Source of the DNA: Vibrio xiamenensis
GTDB taxonomy: Bacteria; Pseudomonadota; Gammaproteobacteria; Enterobacterales; Vibrionaceae
Assembly (NCBI RefSeq): GCF_900100015.1
Contig: NZ_FNDD01000005.1
Coordinates: 124,001 to 188,000, forward strand
Direction: 5' to 3'
DNA: 64,000 bases
The notes under the pieces are model-generated. The model worked only from the letters and a program-made list of their open reading frames with translations, ran no database searches and had not been told where the DNA came from. Every line of letters begins with the position of its first letter. Position 1 is the stretch's first letter. The position numbers and the translations under genes were made by a program. This document shows positions 44,997 through 54,483 of the stretch, piece after piece.

Positions 44997-45716
44997 ATGG
45001 ATGTTATGGATCAGACCCCACTGTATCTGCAGATTAAGCGCTTCATTTTGCAAAAAATTCAATCTGGTGAGTGGCCAGTTGGCTATCGAATCCCGACGGA
45101 ATTCGAATTAACCGATGCCTTTAACGTCAGTCGCATGACGGTCAATAAGGCCATTCGTGATTTGGTTGCAGAAGGACAATTGGCGCGCAGACCACGTGTC
45201 GGTACCTTTGTGTGTGCCAGCGAAGATAAGGCGGAATCACCGCTACTGGATATTCGGAATATCGCCGCTGAAGTCCTGCAGCGCGGCCAGCACTACAGCA
45301 ACAAAGTGATCAAGCAAGTAGCATTGGAAGCCGACGAAACGGTCGCGATAAAGCTTGGTGTCATGCTTGGCAGCGCGGTGTATTACAGTGAAATCGTTCA
45401 TTACGCCGACGACAAACCGATTCAGCTGGAACTGCGCTGGGTCAATGCTAGTTATGCACCCGGCTATCTTGAGCAAGATTTCACCTTGTTAACGCCCAAC
45501 CAATATTTGTCGGAAAACTGCCCGCTGAGCGCCATCGAACATACGGTTGAAGCCATTGTGCCGGATATCCATGTACGAAACTCGCTGCGTCTAAGCGCCA
45601 ATGAACCATGCTTATTGCTCAATCGCCGCACATGGAGCGGCGAACGCTTAGTCAGTTCTGCCCTGCTTTACCACCCGGGCACTAAATACAAATTAAGCTC
45701 TAAAGTCTGCGTTTAA
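44997..45716 (+). CDS. hutC: Histidine utilization repressor (GntR/HutC)
   Basis: GntR-family repressor of the hut genes, relieved by urocanate in known systems. 239 residues: N-terminal winged helix-turn-helix (YLQIKRFILQKIQSGEWPVGYRIPTEFELTDAFNVSRMTVNKAIRDLVAEGQL, about 10-65) and a UTRA effector domain (about 95-235) ending in LLNRRTWSGERLVSSALLYHPGTKYKL, characteristic of HutC. ATG 44997 is chosen; ATG 45006 or TTG 44991 are possible. Candidate operators lie before it and before hutI. Confidence 0.93.
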   Translation: MDVMDQTPLYLQIKRFILQKIQSGEWPVGYRIPTEFELTDAFNVSRMTVNKAIRDLVAEGQLARRPRVGTFVCASEDKAESPLLDIRNIAAEVLQRGQHYSNKVIKQVALEADETVAIKLGVMLGSAVYYSEIVHYADDKPIQLELRWVNASYAPGYLEQDFTLLTPNQYLSENCPLSAIEHTVEAIVPDIHVRNSLRLSANEPCLLLNRRTWSGERLVSSALLYHPGTKYKLSSKVCV

Positions 45717-45812
45717 GCTCAAGTTATAGGGGTTGAATCGCGTCAAGCGAGTTACTTCACCATCACATTTTTTCAACACTGCTCTTGATTATTGGTCTAT
45801 ATAAATATAATA

Positions 45813-45828
45813 ATTTGTATATACATTT
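45813..45828. promoter_or_regulatory. Candidate HutC operator 2 (before hutI)
   Basis: ATTTGTATATACATTT with the perfect core palindrome TGTATATACA (45816-45825), 27 bp before hutI. It shares TTTGTATA with operator 1. Confidence 0.6.
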
Positions 45829-45854
45829 AAACCATCCAAGGATGAGCGCTGAAT

Positions 45855-47060
45855 ATGGATTTTATTCTCAGCAATGCGCGCCTTGTCAGCATGCGCCCAG
45901 GCGATGCCGGCTATCAGGTTACCGAGCCGCAAAACATCACCATTCAACACGGCAAAATCACCGCTATTGAAGCCACAAAACCCGTCGCTAAAGCGTGTGC
46001 CAGTTTTGATTGTACAGGCAAGTTGGTGACGCCTGGGCTTATCGACTGTCACACCCATTTGGTGTTTGCCGGAAGTCGCGCCAACGAATTCGAAATGCGC
46101 TTAAAAGGTGTGCCTTATCAAGAGATTGCAAAACAAGGCGGCGGTATTTTATCCACGGTGAAAGCAACCCGTGATGCCTCTTTGCAACAATTGATAGATA
46201 TGGCCCTGCCGCGTCTTGATGGTTTGATTCGAAGTGGTGTCACGTCGGTTGAGATTAAATCCGGCTATGGCCTCACCCTTGACGACGAATTGAAAATGCT
46301 GCGCGCAGCTAAAGCGCTTGAGAGTCATCGCGCGGTTCGCGTCACTACTACTTTACTTGCCGCTCACGCTTTGCCTCCAGAATACAGCCAGCGCAGCGAT
46401 GATTACATTGAGCATGTTTGCCAAACCATCATTCCTGCCGTAGCAGAAGAGCAACTTGCCAGCGCTGTGGATGTGTTTTGTGAATCTATCGGATTTAGCC
46501 TTGCGCAAACTGAGAAAGTATTTCAAGCCGCAAAGCAATATGGGCTGAAAATTAAAGGTCACACTGAGCAACTGTCCAATCTTGGTGGCAGTGCATTAAC
46601 CGCGAGTTACGATGGCTTATCCGTCGATCATATCGAATATCTAGACACTCAAGGCGTACAAGCGCTCGCCAAATCCAATACGGTTGCGACCTTGCTACCG
46701 GGCGCGTTTTATTTTCTACGTGAAACTCAGTTGCCGCCGATTGAGGAACTGCGTGCTCATAACGTGCCGATGGCGCTGGCCACGGATCTCAACCCGGGCA
46801 CCTCACCGTTTGCCGACCTGACCATGATGATGAACATGGCTTGCACACTCTTTCGCCTCACCCCCGAAGAAGCACTGCGCGGCGTGACGTGTCACGGCGC
46901 AAAAGCGCTGGGGCATGGCGACAGCCGTGGTCAAATCGCCCCCGGTTTTGACGCCGATCTGGCAATTTGGAATGTAGCCCATCCGGCAGAACTTAGCTAT
47001 CAACAAGGATTTCCGCAGTTGCATGCACGCGTCGTAGAAGGCGCATTTTATCCAGTTTAA
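45855..47060 (+). CDS. hutI: Imidazolonepropionase
   Basis: Third enzyme of histidine degradation; opens imidazolone propionate to formiminoglutamate. The 401-residue amidohydrolase has the metal motif [25 protein letters not shown], the [15 protein letters not shown] loop, [21 protein letters not shown] and [24 protein letters not shown]. It is complete. The upstream (hutU) and downstream (hutG) pathway enzymes are absent from this locus. Confidence 0.96.
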   Translation: MDFILSNARLVSMRPGDAGYQVTEPQNITIQHGKITAIEATKPVAKACASFDCTGKLVTPGLIDCHTHLVFAGSRANEFEMRLKGVPYQEIAKQGGGILSTVKATRDASLQQLIDMALPRLDGLIRSGVTSVEIKSGYGLTLDDELKMLRAAKALESHRAVRVTTTLLAAHALPPEYSQRSDDYIEHVCQTIIPAVAEEQLASAVDVFCESIGFSLAQTEKVFQAAKQYGLKIKGHTEQLSNLGGSALTASYDGLSVDHIEYLDTQGVQALAKSNTVATLLPGAFYFLRETQLPPIEELRAHNVPMALATDLNPGTSPFADLTMMMNMACTLFRLTPEEALRGVTCHGAKALGHGDSRGQIAPGFDADLAIWNVAHPAELSYQQGFPQLHARVVEGAFYPV

Positions 47061-47151
47061 TTTTGTCGCGCTGGCCAGCCATTTTTGTTCACGCTTGGCA
47101 AAGCGCGTATTTCACAACACATGTAAGTACATTTTGATGAAGGGAGTCAGC

Positions 47152-48684
47152 ATGCTGAACTTAACCATCCAACCGGGCCAACTGACCTTAAACCAACTGC
47201 GTCAAGTCAGCCGCTCTGCTGTTAAGTTATCGCTTGATCCACAGGCCATTCCTGCGATTGAAAAAAGCACTCAAGTCGTAAACCAAGTGATCACCGAAGG
47301 TAAAACCGTTTACGGCATCAATACCGGTTTTGGCCTGTTAGCCAATACCAAAATTGCGCCAGAAGATCTCGAGACACTGCAACGCAGTATCGTACTGTCA
47401 CACGCGGCGGGTATCGGTCAGTTCATGGCGGATGAAACCGTACGTTTGATGATGGTGCTTAAAATCAACAGCCTGTCACGCGGCTTCTCTGGCATTCGTC
47501 TGCAAGTGATTCACGCCTTGATGGAACTCGTCAATGCCGAAGTGTATCCGTGCGTGCCACAAAAAGGCTCAGTCGGCGCTTCTGGCGATTTAGCGCCGCT
47601 TGCGCACATGAGCACCGTATTATTGGGTGAAGGCCAAGCACGTCACAACGGCGAAATTCTTAGCGGTTTGGAAGCGTTGAAAATTGCAGGTCTGGAGCCG
47701 ATTACTCTGGCGCCTAAAGAAGGCTTAGCGCTGCTAAACGGCACCCAAGCATCGACGGCGTTTGCACTTGAAGGCTTGTTTGGCGCAGAAGATCTATTTG
47801 CATCGGCGACCGTGTGCGGCGCGATGTCAGTCGAAGCGGCTCTTGGCAGCCGTAAACCATTTGATGCGCGAATTCACGAAGTCCGTGGACATCGCGGTCA
47901 AATCGATGCGGCGGCGGCGTATCGCCACCTATTAGGCGATAGCAGCGCAATTGGTCAATCGCATACCGATTGTGAAAAGGTTCAAGACCCGTACTCACTT
48001 CGCTGCCAACCGCAGGTGATGGGTGCGTGCCTGCAGCAAATTCGCAGCGCAGCAGAGGGGCTTTTGGTTGAAGCGAATTCGGTATCGGACAATCCGTTAG
48101 TATTTGCAGAGCAAGGCGACATTATCTCAGGTGGTAACTTCCACGCAGAGCCTGTAGCCATGGCCGCAGATAACTTAGCTCTGGCAATTGCTGAAATCGG
48201 CAGTTTGTCTGAACGTCGCATGGCTTTGCTTATCGACAGTGCGCTTAGCAAATTACCACCATTTTTGGTCGACAACGGCGGCGTTAACTCCGGCTTTATG
48301 ATTGCGCAGGTCACCTCAGCAGCGCTGGCAAGCGAAAACAAAACGCTTGCTCACCCGGCGTCAGTGGATAGCTTGCCAACTTCTGCCAACCAAGAAGATC
48401 ACGTTTCAATGGCCACATTTGCGGCGCGTCGTCTGCGTGATATGGGGGAAAATACCCGTGGTATTTTGGCAGTAGAATACCTTGCTGCAGCGCAAGGCAT
48501 TGATTTTAGAGCGCCAAATCACTCATCAGCCAATGTCGAATTGGCCAAGCAGCTGCTGCGTGAAGAAGTGCCGTTTTATGACAAAGACCGCTACTTCGCA
48601 CCAGACATCGAAAAAGCCAATGCACTGCTATTGAAAGCGGTCCATAACGCCTTGATGCCATCAGAGTTACTGCCAAGCTTCTAA
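47152..48684 (+). CDS. hutH: Histidine ammonia-lyase
   Basis: First enzyme of histidine degradation; converts L-histidine to urocanate and ammonia. From ATG 47152 (behind GAAGGGAG) it has 510 residues, the usual size. The MIO-forming Ala-Ser-Gly is in [20 protein letters not shown]; other landmarks are [49 protein letters not shown] and [13 protein letters not shown]. It is 91 bp after hutI. A terminator follows, so the cluster ends here without hutU or hutG. Confidence 0.97.
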   Translation: MLNLTIQPGQLTLNQLRQVSRSAVKLSLDPQAIPAIEKSTQVVNQVITEGKTVYGINTGFGLLANTKIAPEDLETLQRSIVLSHAAGIGQFMADETVRLMMVLKINSLSRGFSGIRLQVIHALMELVNAEVYPCVPQKGSVGASGDLAPLAHMSTVLLGEGQARHNGEILSGLEALKIAGLEPITLAPKEGLALLNGTQASTAFALEGLFGAEDLFASATVCGAMSVEAALGSRKPFDARIHEVRGHRGQIDAAAAYRHLLGDSSAIGQSHTDCEKVQDPYSLRCQPQVMGACLQQIRSAAEGLLVEANSVSDNPLVFAEQGDIISGGNFHAEPVAMAADNLALAIAEIGSLSERRMALLIDSALSKLPPFLVDNGGVNSGFMIAQVTSAALASENKTLAHPASVDSLPTSANQEDHVSMATFAARRLRDMGENTRGILAVEYLAAAQGIDFRAPNHSSANVELAKQLLREEVPFYDKDRYFAPDIEKANALLLKAVHNALMPSELLPSF

Positions 48685-48710
48685 TCGCAAACTCAGAATA
48701 CCATTAAGCT

Positions 48711-48744
48711 GTTTTAGCTAAGAGTCCAATGTTTTAGCTAAGAG
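48711..48744. repeat. 14-bp direct repeat, period 20
   Basis: GTTTTAGCTAAGAG occurs at 48711-48724 and 48731-48744, separated by TCCAAT, between hutH and its terminator. Function unknown; likely a recent local duplication. Confidence 0.85.
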
Positions 48745-48751
48745 CTGAAAG

Positions 48752-48783
48752 GCCTCACGCAATCTACCGCGTGAGGCTTTTTT
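48752..48783 (+). terminator. Terminator of hutH
   Basis: GCCTCACGC-N8-GCGTGAGGC, 9-bp stem, followed by six T residues. Confidence 0.93.
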
Positions 48784-48808
48784 CTTGGTTCTAGAATTGA
48801 AAAATGGC

Positions 48809-49276
48809 TTACAACAACCAGCGTTTTACGCGCTGCTGATATTTCAGGTATTGCTCGCCATAGCGCTCGGTTAACAGTCGCTCTTCAGGGATAATTTGAA
48901 AGCGGTTCATGTACAAAATAAACCCAAGACACCACAGCATACTCGCCCAGCTTTCAAGCCAATATGCGATACCGAACAGAAACACCAAAAGTGACAGATA
49001 CATGGGATTACGGGTGTAGTTAAAAATTCCCTTAACCACCAGCGCCGAAACTTTGTGAATTTTCACTGGGTTAACACTGGTGCGCGCTTGGCGAAATTGG
49101 TACAGCGCAGACACACCCAATAGCGTAGATAAACCACTACAAGCCACCAGCACTTCGCCATTCAAAGGCAGCGGCAAATAGCTCGCATCAGGAAATAGCA
49201 GCGCCGACTGCACACTTAACGCCAGCACAATAATAAACACCGCAACGGGAGGAACTTTCAGCTCTAATTTACTCAC
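48809..49276 (-). CDS. ICMT/PEMT-like membrane methyltransferase
   Basis: Integral membrane methyltransferase-like protein of 155 residues with about four helices. The C-terminal SAM-binding signature is present: YTRNPMYLSLLVFLFG followed by IPEERLLTERYGEQYLKYQQRVKRWLL, as in isoprenylcysteine carboxyl methyltransferase and phospholipid N-methyltransferases. The bacterial substrate is unknown. GTG 49276 is selected as the start because AGGAG precedes it by 7 bp; an in-frame codon at 49309 would add eleven polar residues. Confidence 0.82.
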   Translation of the reverse strand: MSKLELKVPPVAVFIIVLALSVQSALLFPDASYLPLPLNGEVLVACSGLSTLLGVSALYQFRQARTSVNPVKIHKVSALVVKGIFNYTRNPMYLSLLVFLFGIAYWLESWASMLWCLGFILYMNRFQIIPEERLLTERYGEQYLKYQQRVKRWLL

Positions 49277-49340
49277 GCAGGTACTCCTAGCATCGTCTTC
49301 GATCAACAAGCCCGGACAATGCCGGGCTATCGATGATTCA

Positions 49341-52300
49341 CTAAACCAACTGCAACAAGGCTTGCAACGGATGTTTGGCCTGATAATGCTCGAAACGCTT
49401 GACCTGACTACGGCAAGAGTAGCCCGTAATGAGGCAGCGCTCTTTTGGCAAACTATCCAATTGTCCTCGCCAGCTTAAAGCGTAAATGTCTTTCGACATC
49501 TGCAGCTTATCGACTTCATGACCAAATGTGCCTGCCATACCACAGCACCCCACCGCCACTGGCTGTAACTGAGCGCCAAAGTGGGCAAAAATTTGGCCCC
49601 ACTCTTTTTCAGAATTCGGCATCTTGGTTTTTTCGGTGCAGTGACCAAGTAGATACCAAGGCTCACTGCTGTCTTTAGCCTCAATGGCAAAGCTTGTAAG
49701 TCTTGGTAGCATCCATTCATGCACCGACAGTACATTGAAATGACCGCGCTTGTCGGCAAGAATTTCATTGTATTCATCGCGATAACACAGCACCAATGCG
49801 GGATCGACACCGACCATTGCAATATCAAGCTCAGCGACTTGGGTTAAAAACGCCGCGGTATTTTGCGCAGTTTTAGCAAATTTTTTCAAAAAGCCTTTGA
49901 TGTGTTCCGCTTTGCCGTTGGGTTTAAACGGCAACAAAACGGGCGTTTTACCAAGGCGTAGCACCAATTTCACAAAGTCTTCGACCACGTCAGCGTCGTA
50001 ATAACTGGTAAACGGGTCTTGAACAATCAGCACGTGGTTTTCACGTTCGGATTCACTGAGCATGCTGAGTTCACGCATATCAAAGGTTTTTACACTCTTG
50101 GTGCGTTTGGCCAAAGTTGGTGTAGAAAGCAGCGGCGTATCCACATAACCGATGGTCGATGCCGTCAGATTTTTCACCCAGCTCTGCTTTATTACACCAT
50201 TGACCAGCTTAGGTGCTTTGGCCATGATCGGCAGTAAAGTTTCAATATTTGCAACCAGATAGTCTTTGGCTGGACGCTGGTAGCGTGAGTGATAAATATT
50301 GAGAAAACGCGAACGGAAACTTGGTACGTCAACCTTGATTGGACACTGGCTGGCACACGCTTTACACGCCAAACAACCATTCATCGCTTCATACACTTCA
50401 TGCGAGAAGTCATACTCTTTGGGTTGGTTGATGCGATTTCTCACCCGTTCAAGCAGCGCTTTAACCGGAGTCGTGGCGTTAAGCGTTTGCTGCTCAAGAT
50501 CGAGAATATCGATGCCCTGCTCAGTGAGTTGACGTAGCCATTCACGAACTAACCCTGCGCGGCCTTTCGGCGAATGACGACGGTCCGCTGTCACTTTCAT
50601 CGACGGACACATCGGCGAGGCGGTATCGTAGTTAAAACACAAACCGTTGCCGTTACACTCCATCGCCTGTTTAAAGCTGTCACGCACTTTGACATCGATT
50701 TGGCGGTCAAAATAGCCACGCTTGGTATCGGTAACTTTGACCAGTTCAAAATCGCTGTCAAGCGGTGTACAGATTTTGCCTGGGTTCATTTTATTGTGTG
50801 GGTCAAATGCCGCTTTGACGCGGCGCAGTTCCGTAAACAGCTCTTCGCCAAAAAATTCCGGACCATATTCAGAACGGTAACCTTTACCGTGCTCGCCCCA
50901 CATCAAACCGCCGTATTTGGCGACCAACTTCACCACTTGATCAGAAATTTCATGCATCATGCGCTCTTGCGCCGGGTCGCAGATATCCAGCGCTGGACGC
51001 ACATGCAAAACGCCCGCATCGACGTGTCCAAACATGCCATATGCCAATTGTTTCGAATCGAGAAGCTCACGAAACTCAGCAATAAAGTCAGCCAGATTTT
51101 CCGGCGGCACACAGGTATCTTCGGTAAATGGCACTGGCTTAGCGCGCCCTTTGGCAGCGCCGAGCAAACCCACCGCTTTTTTACGCATGTTGTAAATACG
51201 ATTGATGCTTGGCAAATCATCGCATACTTGGTAGCCAATAATGCCCGCTTCGCCATTGGCCATCATTTGCTCAATTCGAGCGGTTAACGATGCCACCAAA
51301 GCTTGGTTTTCGCTTTGGTCTTGGCCGGCAAATTCAACAATATTAATGCCGAGCATCTCTTGCCCCGGCACGTCGGTGATCAGATCGCTCACCGTGTGCC
51401 AAACAATATCTTGCTTGGCCAAGTTGAGCACTTTGGAATCCACGGTTTCGACGGATAAAGCTTTTGCTTCCACCATCAAGGGCGCATTGCGCAGCGCCGA
51501 ATCAAAACTGTTGTATTTGATGTTTACCAAAGTGCGCGCTTTAGGTATCGGCGTGAGGTTAAGTTTTGCCTCAGTGATGAAAGCCAACGACCCTTCAGAG
51601 CCACACAGCACGCGCGTAATATCAAAACTGTCGCTTTGTTCATCAAGCGCATTTTTTAAATCGTAACCGGTCAAAAATCGGTTTAACGGCGGGAACTTAT
51701 CAACAATTTGCTGGCGTTTGTCGCGGCATACTTGCTCGGTGACTTTTAAGGCCTGGAATGCGTATTCTCCCGACTCAGGTACGCCATGAGACAAGTCGGT
51801 TTCGAGCACTGAACCGTCAGCAAACACCGCTTGCAGTGACAATACGTGATCCGAGGTTTTGCCGTATTTGAGCGATCCTTGTCCTGAGGCATCGGTATTG
51901 ATCATACCGCCTAACGTCGCACGGTTACTGGTCGACAGATCGGGCGAGAAAAAATAGCCGTAAGGGCGCACCGCATCGTTCAGTTGGTCCTTAACCACGC
52001 CAGTTTGAACCCGAACCCAACCCTCTTGTTCGTTAACTTCAAGAATCTTGTTCATGTAACGAGACAAATCGACCACCACACCTTTGGTGAGTGACTGACC
52101 GTTGGTTCCGGTACCACCGCCGCGCGGTGAAAACGTTACGCGTTCGTAGTCGCTACGACAAGCGACACGGCCGATTAACGCCACATCTTGAGTTGTTCGT
52201 GGGTGGATAACCGCTTGCGGCAGTTGCTGATAAACGCTGTTATCCGTTGCGACGGCTAAGCGGCTCGAATATTGAGTTTCAACATCGCCACTAAAGCCTT

Positions 52301-52373
52301 GAGATTGCAATTCTTTTAGAAAATTGACCACCACTGGGTCGACGTTATTTTGTAATTCTAATCTTGGTAACAT
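49341..52373 (-). CDS. ydiJ: YdiJ-type FAD-binding/Fe-S oxidoreductase
   Basis: Large 1010-residue fusion (ATG 52373, AGGAAG upstream) that oxidises a 2-hydroxy acid; E. coli YdiJ is reported as a D-2-hydroxyglutarate dehydrogenase. Order: FAD-binding PCMH domain (RGGGTGTNGQSLTKGVVVDLS, about 90-280), FAD-linked C-terminal cap (GEHGKGYRSEYGPEFFG, NPGKICTP about 520-550), first cysteine group (CNGNGLCFNYDTASPMCPSMK), 4Fe-4S ferredoxin-like site (CLACKACASQCPIKVD, about 685) and a C-terminal CCG-type region (VGCCGMAGTFGHE, GYSCRSQVKRFE). A 237-codon plus-strand frame inside it is antisense shadow. Confidence 0.9.
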   Translation of the reverse strand: MLPRLELQNNVDPVVVNFLKELQSQGFSGDVETQYSSRLAVATDNSVYQQLPQAVIHPRTTQDVALIGRVACRSDYERVTFSPRGGGTGTNGQSLTKGVVVDLSRYMNKILEVNEQEGWVRVQTGVVKDQLNDAVRPYGYFFSPDLSTSNRATLGGMINTDASGQGSLKYGKTSDHVLSLQAVFADGSVLETDLSHGVPESGEYAFQALKVTEQVCRDKRQQIVDKFPPLNRFLTGYDLKNALDEQSDSFDITRVLCGSEGSLAFITEAKLNLTPIPKARTLVNIKYNSFDSALRNAPLMVEAKALSVETVDSKVLNLAKQDIVWHTVSDLITDVPGQEMLGINIVEFAGQDQSENQALVASLTARIEQMMANGEAGIIGYQVCDDLPSINRIYNMRKKAVGLLGAAKGRAKPVPFTEDTCVPPENLADFIAEFRELLDSKQLAYGMFGHVDAGVLHVRPALDICDPAQERMMHEISDQVVKLVAKYGGLMWGEHGKGYRSEYGPEFFGEELFTELRRVKAAFDPHNKMNPGKICTPLDSDFELVKVTDTKRGYFDRQIDVKVRDSFKQAMECNGNGLCFNYDTASPMCPSMKVTADRRHSPKGRAGLVREWLRQLTEQGIDILDLEQQTLNATTPVKALLERVRNRINQPKEYDFSHEVYEAMNGCLACKACASQCPIKVDVPSFRSRFLNIYHSRYQRPAKDYLVANIETLLPIMAKAPKLVNGVIKQSWVKNLTASTIGYVDTPLLSTPTLAKRTKSVKTFDMRELSMLSESERENHVLIVQDPFTSYYDADVVEDFVKLVLRLGKTPVLLPFKPNGKAEHIKGFLKKFAKTAQNTAAFLTQVAELDIAMVGVDPALVLCYRDEYNEILADKRGHFNVLSVHEWMLPRLTSFAIEAKDSSEPWYLLGHCTEKTKMPNSEKEWGQIFAHFGAQLQPVAVGCCGMAGTFGHEVDKLQMSKDIYALSWRGQLDSLPKERCLITGYSCRSQVKRFEHYQAKHPLQALLQLV

Positions 52374-52556
52374 GTGCTTCCTGCCCCTTACTGCGCTGAT
52401 CCTCTCAGCAATGGGTTGCTCGTTATTAATTTTATTGATTTTCGTCACTTTACAACATTTAAAAGGTGATCAAAACAGAATCTGCAGCGCACAATGGAAC
52501 TTCTCGCAATTCTTACCCAAACTTAGGTATCATGCGTTAGGACTAGATGGGATCTT

Positions 52557-53261
52557 ATGAGTGAATCAACAATGAAAAAAAATAAAATTATTACCACAGA
52601 AGATATCTTATTAAAGCTGTGTCAGTCAGTTTCAAAGGTGCTTACTTCAGCGACCGCGTCAAACGTGACCTACTCTGCCATGGTGCAAAAAATTACCAAG
52701 ACCAGTTTAAAGCCAGACTTCGGCTGTTTTGTTCTATTTGATGGTGGTTTTTCTGGCTTAGTGGTCATCAACTTTACGTCTAAAGCGGCACTTGAGCTCT
52801 ACACCAGTTATATGCGTAATATGGGTATGCCAGAAGAAGAATTAGCGGTGCTTCATACCTCAGATGAAGTTGGCGATGTACTCGGAGAGTTAATGAACCA
52901 GTTGGTCGGTGATTTCACCAACAAAGTGCGTAAAGAGCTGCAAACCAACATCACTCAAAACCAGCCCAAGATGTTGTCACTAAACAAACAAGTGATTCTC
53001 TCGGTTGATACCAACTTAGATCGCCCGCAAGCACGACGCGTCACCTTCTCAACTCAAAACAACAACATCTTCTATCTTGAATTGGCAATGGATAAAACCG
53101 AATTCATTCAGCTTGAAGAATTCGATATCGACGATGAAGAAACACCCGATAGCATTTTCGAGCAAACTCAGCAGAGCATGAGCCAATCCAAAAGTACCAA
53201 ATCAGCAGAAAATGAGTCCCTTGCGGGCAGCAATGATCTGCTTGACGAATTAGGCATTTAA
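52557..53261 (+). CDS. DUF3334 family protein, CheC/CheX-like
   Basis: 234-residue cytoplasmic protein of the DUF3334 family. The middle (about 40-180) has the pattern of CheC/CheX/FliM-like phosphatase or inhibitor folds: SGLVVINFTSKAALELYTSYM, SDEVGDVLGELMNQLVGDFTNKVRKEL (compare the E-x3-N signature, here GDVLGELMNQ). The C-terminal 50 residues are acidic and Ser/Gln-rich and probably disordered. Its role could lie in chemotaxis or c-di-GMP-type signalling, but this is inference. Divergent from ydiJ. Confidence 0.75.
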   Translation: MSESTMKKNKIITTEDILLKLCQSVSKVLTSATASNVTYSAMVQKITKTSLKPDFGCFVLFDGGFSGLVVINFTSKAALELYTSYMRNMGMPEEELAVLHTSDEVGDVLGELMNQLVGDFTNKVRKELQTNITQNQPKMLSLNKQVILSVDTNLDRPQARRVTFSTQNNNIFYLELAMDKTEFIQLEEFDIDDEETPDSIFEQTQQSMSQSKSTKSAENESLAGSNDLLDELGI

Positions 53262-53270
53262 ATCACATTT

Positions 53271-53311
53271 CACTCGTGTCATGAATGAAATTCGTGCCAC
53301 GAGTGCTTTTC
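53271..53311 (+). terminator. Terminator of DUF3334 gene
   Basis: CACTCGTG-N20-CACGAGTG followed by CTTTTCTATT; the long loop makes it weaker than the others. Confidence 0.6.
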
Positions 53312-53383
53312 TATTATTTCGTTTTAACCTCGAACGCGTTAAAATAGCCGACTTTGTAAAAACACAGAGTTCTTTTGTCGTCG

Positions 53384-54067
53384 ATGGATAAGAAGAAAGC
53401 CCTTAAAAAAATCGCCAAATGTTTGGAGTTAGGTAACTCGGCAAACGTTAACGAAGCAGCGAATGCAATCAAAATGGCTCATCGTCTCATGCTCAAGTAC
53501 GGGCTGGATAAAGACGATATCGAGTTCATAAAAATGGGCAAGACACAATCGACTCATCTTCTTCCCGCCAATATCAGTTCCACCTTGCTGCGCGTGATCC
53601 GTGGTATCAACACCAAATTTGGCGTTGAAGCGGTGCTACTCAACCATAAAGGTTTAAAACGAACTGAATTCATCGGCGAGGCTGACCGCGCGATTTTTGC
53701 TGCCTTTGCCTTTGATATCATCTACCGAGAAATGAATGAGCAAACTGGGCGTTTTCGTAACAGTTTCGCCGGTACTGGCACATCGAACTCCGAAGTGACC
53801 CGCCGAGTGAATTCGTTCGTTTCTGGCTGGGTAGAAGGCGCACTGGAAAAACTTCCGGTGATTACACCCGATGAAGAATCGACCCGTAAGATTGACAGCT
53901 ACATCGACCGGGAATTTGAAAATATCGACCGCGAAACGTTTAAACAGCAATTGCGCGAAGCGATGAAAAATTTAACCGATGACTATGAAAAAGGCCTAAA
54001 GAAAGGCCGGACGGTATCGGTCAATCGTCCAATTGACGGTGCTCAAGCGCCTAAACTGCTGCGCTAG
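53384..54067 (+). CDS. DUF2786 domain-containing protein
   Basis: 227-residue protein with an N-terminal DUF2786 domain (MDKKKALKKIAKCLELGNSANVNEAANAIKMAHRLMLKYGL, residues 1-42), followed by a second conserved region (FIGEADRAIFAAFAFDIIYREM, NSFVSGWVEGALEK) often joined to it in proteobacterial and phage proteins. Function unknown. ATG 53384 is preferred over an in-frame TTG 9 bp upstream. Confidence 0.8.
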   Translation: MDKKKALKKIAKCLELGNSANVNEAANAIKMAHRLMLKYGLDKDDIEFIKMGKTQSTHLLPANISSTLLRVIRGINTKFGVEAVLLNHKGLKRTEFIGEADRAIFAAFAFDIIYREMNEQTGRFRNSFAGTGTSNSEVTRRVNSFVSGWVEGALEKLPVITPDEESTRKIDSYIDREFENIDRETFKQQLREAMKNLTDDYEKGLKKGRTVSVNRPIDGAQAPKLLR

Positions 54068-54089
54068 TCACTCACATCCTATACCGCAT

Positions 54090-54115
54090 AAGGCAGCCAT
54101 CGAGCTGCCTTTCGT
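54090..54115 (+). terminator. Terminator of DUF2786 gene
   Basis: AAGGCAGC-N6-GCTGCCTT, 8-bp stem, followed by TCGTTT. Confidence 0.82.
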
Positions 54116-54201
54116 TTATCTGTCCAACTCAAACCGCCCTTCACTATTGCCATTTGAGCGTAGTTAGCCAATTAGCGATATTTTAGCAATAACCAATATT
54201 T

Positions 54202-54255
54202 ACCAATGAAGACCATTTGACCAACGAAGACCATTTGATCAACAAAGAATATGGG
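54202..54255. repeat. 18-bp tandem repeat, two good copies plus a diverged third
   Basis: ACCAATGAAGACCATTTG (54202-54219) and ACCAACGAAGACCATTTG (54220-54237), then the diverged ATCAACAAAGAATATGGG. Upstream sequence AACCAATATTT hints at an even older unit. Function unknown. Confidence 0.8.
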
Positions 54256-54483
54256 GTCGATGTACAATCGCCATCGATAAGCTGGTTAGGCGATGAAAAT
54301 TTAGCGCTGTGCGACAATTCTTAATCGAGGCTTGGTAAAAAGCGACTAAACTTAGCGACAAAGTGATATAAAAACACCCACTTGGTAAACATTGAGTCAA
54401 ATATAGCAACCTCAATTGACACAAGGGCTTAACCAACGTTTATTGTCTAACGTTTTTACTACTAACAGAACGGAGACTTGTTT

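Larger units (their letters stand above)
54068..54483. other. Gene-free gap with terminator and repeats
   Basis: 416 bp holding the DUF2786 terminator, an 18-bp tandem repeat (54202-54255) and, nearer the OmpA-like gene, its promoter. No credible reading frame on either strand. Confidence 0.55.

Noticed and set aside
50574..51287. 237-codon plus-strand frame inside the YdiJ-type gene
   Set aside because: Antisense shadow of a strongly conserved coding sequence; no ribosome site or family motif.
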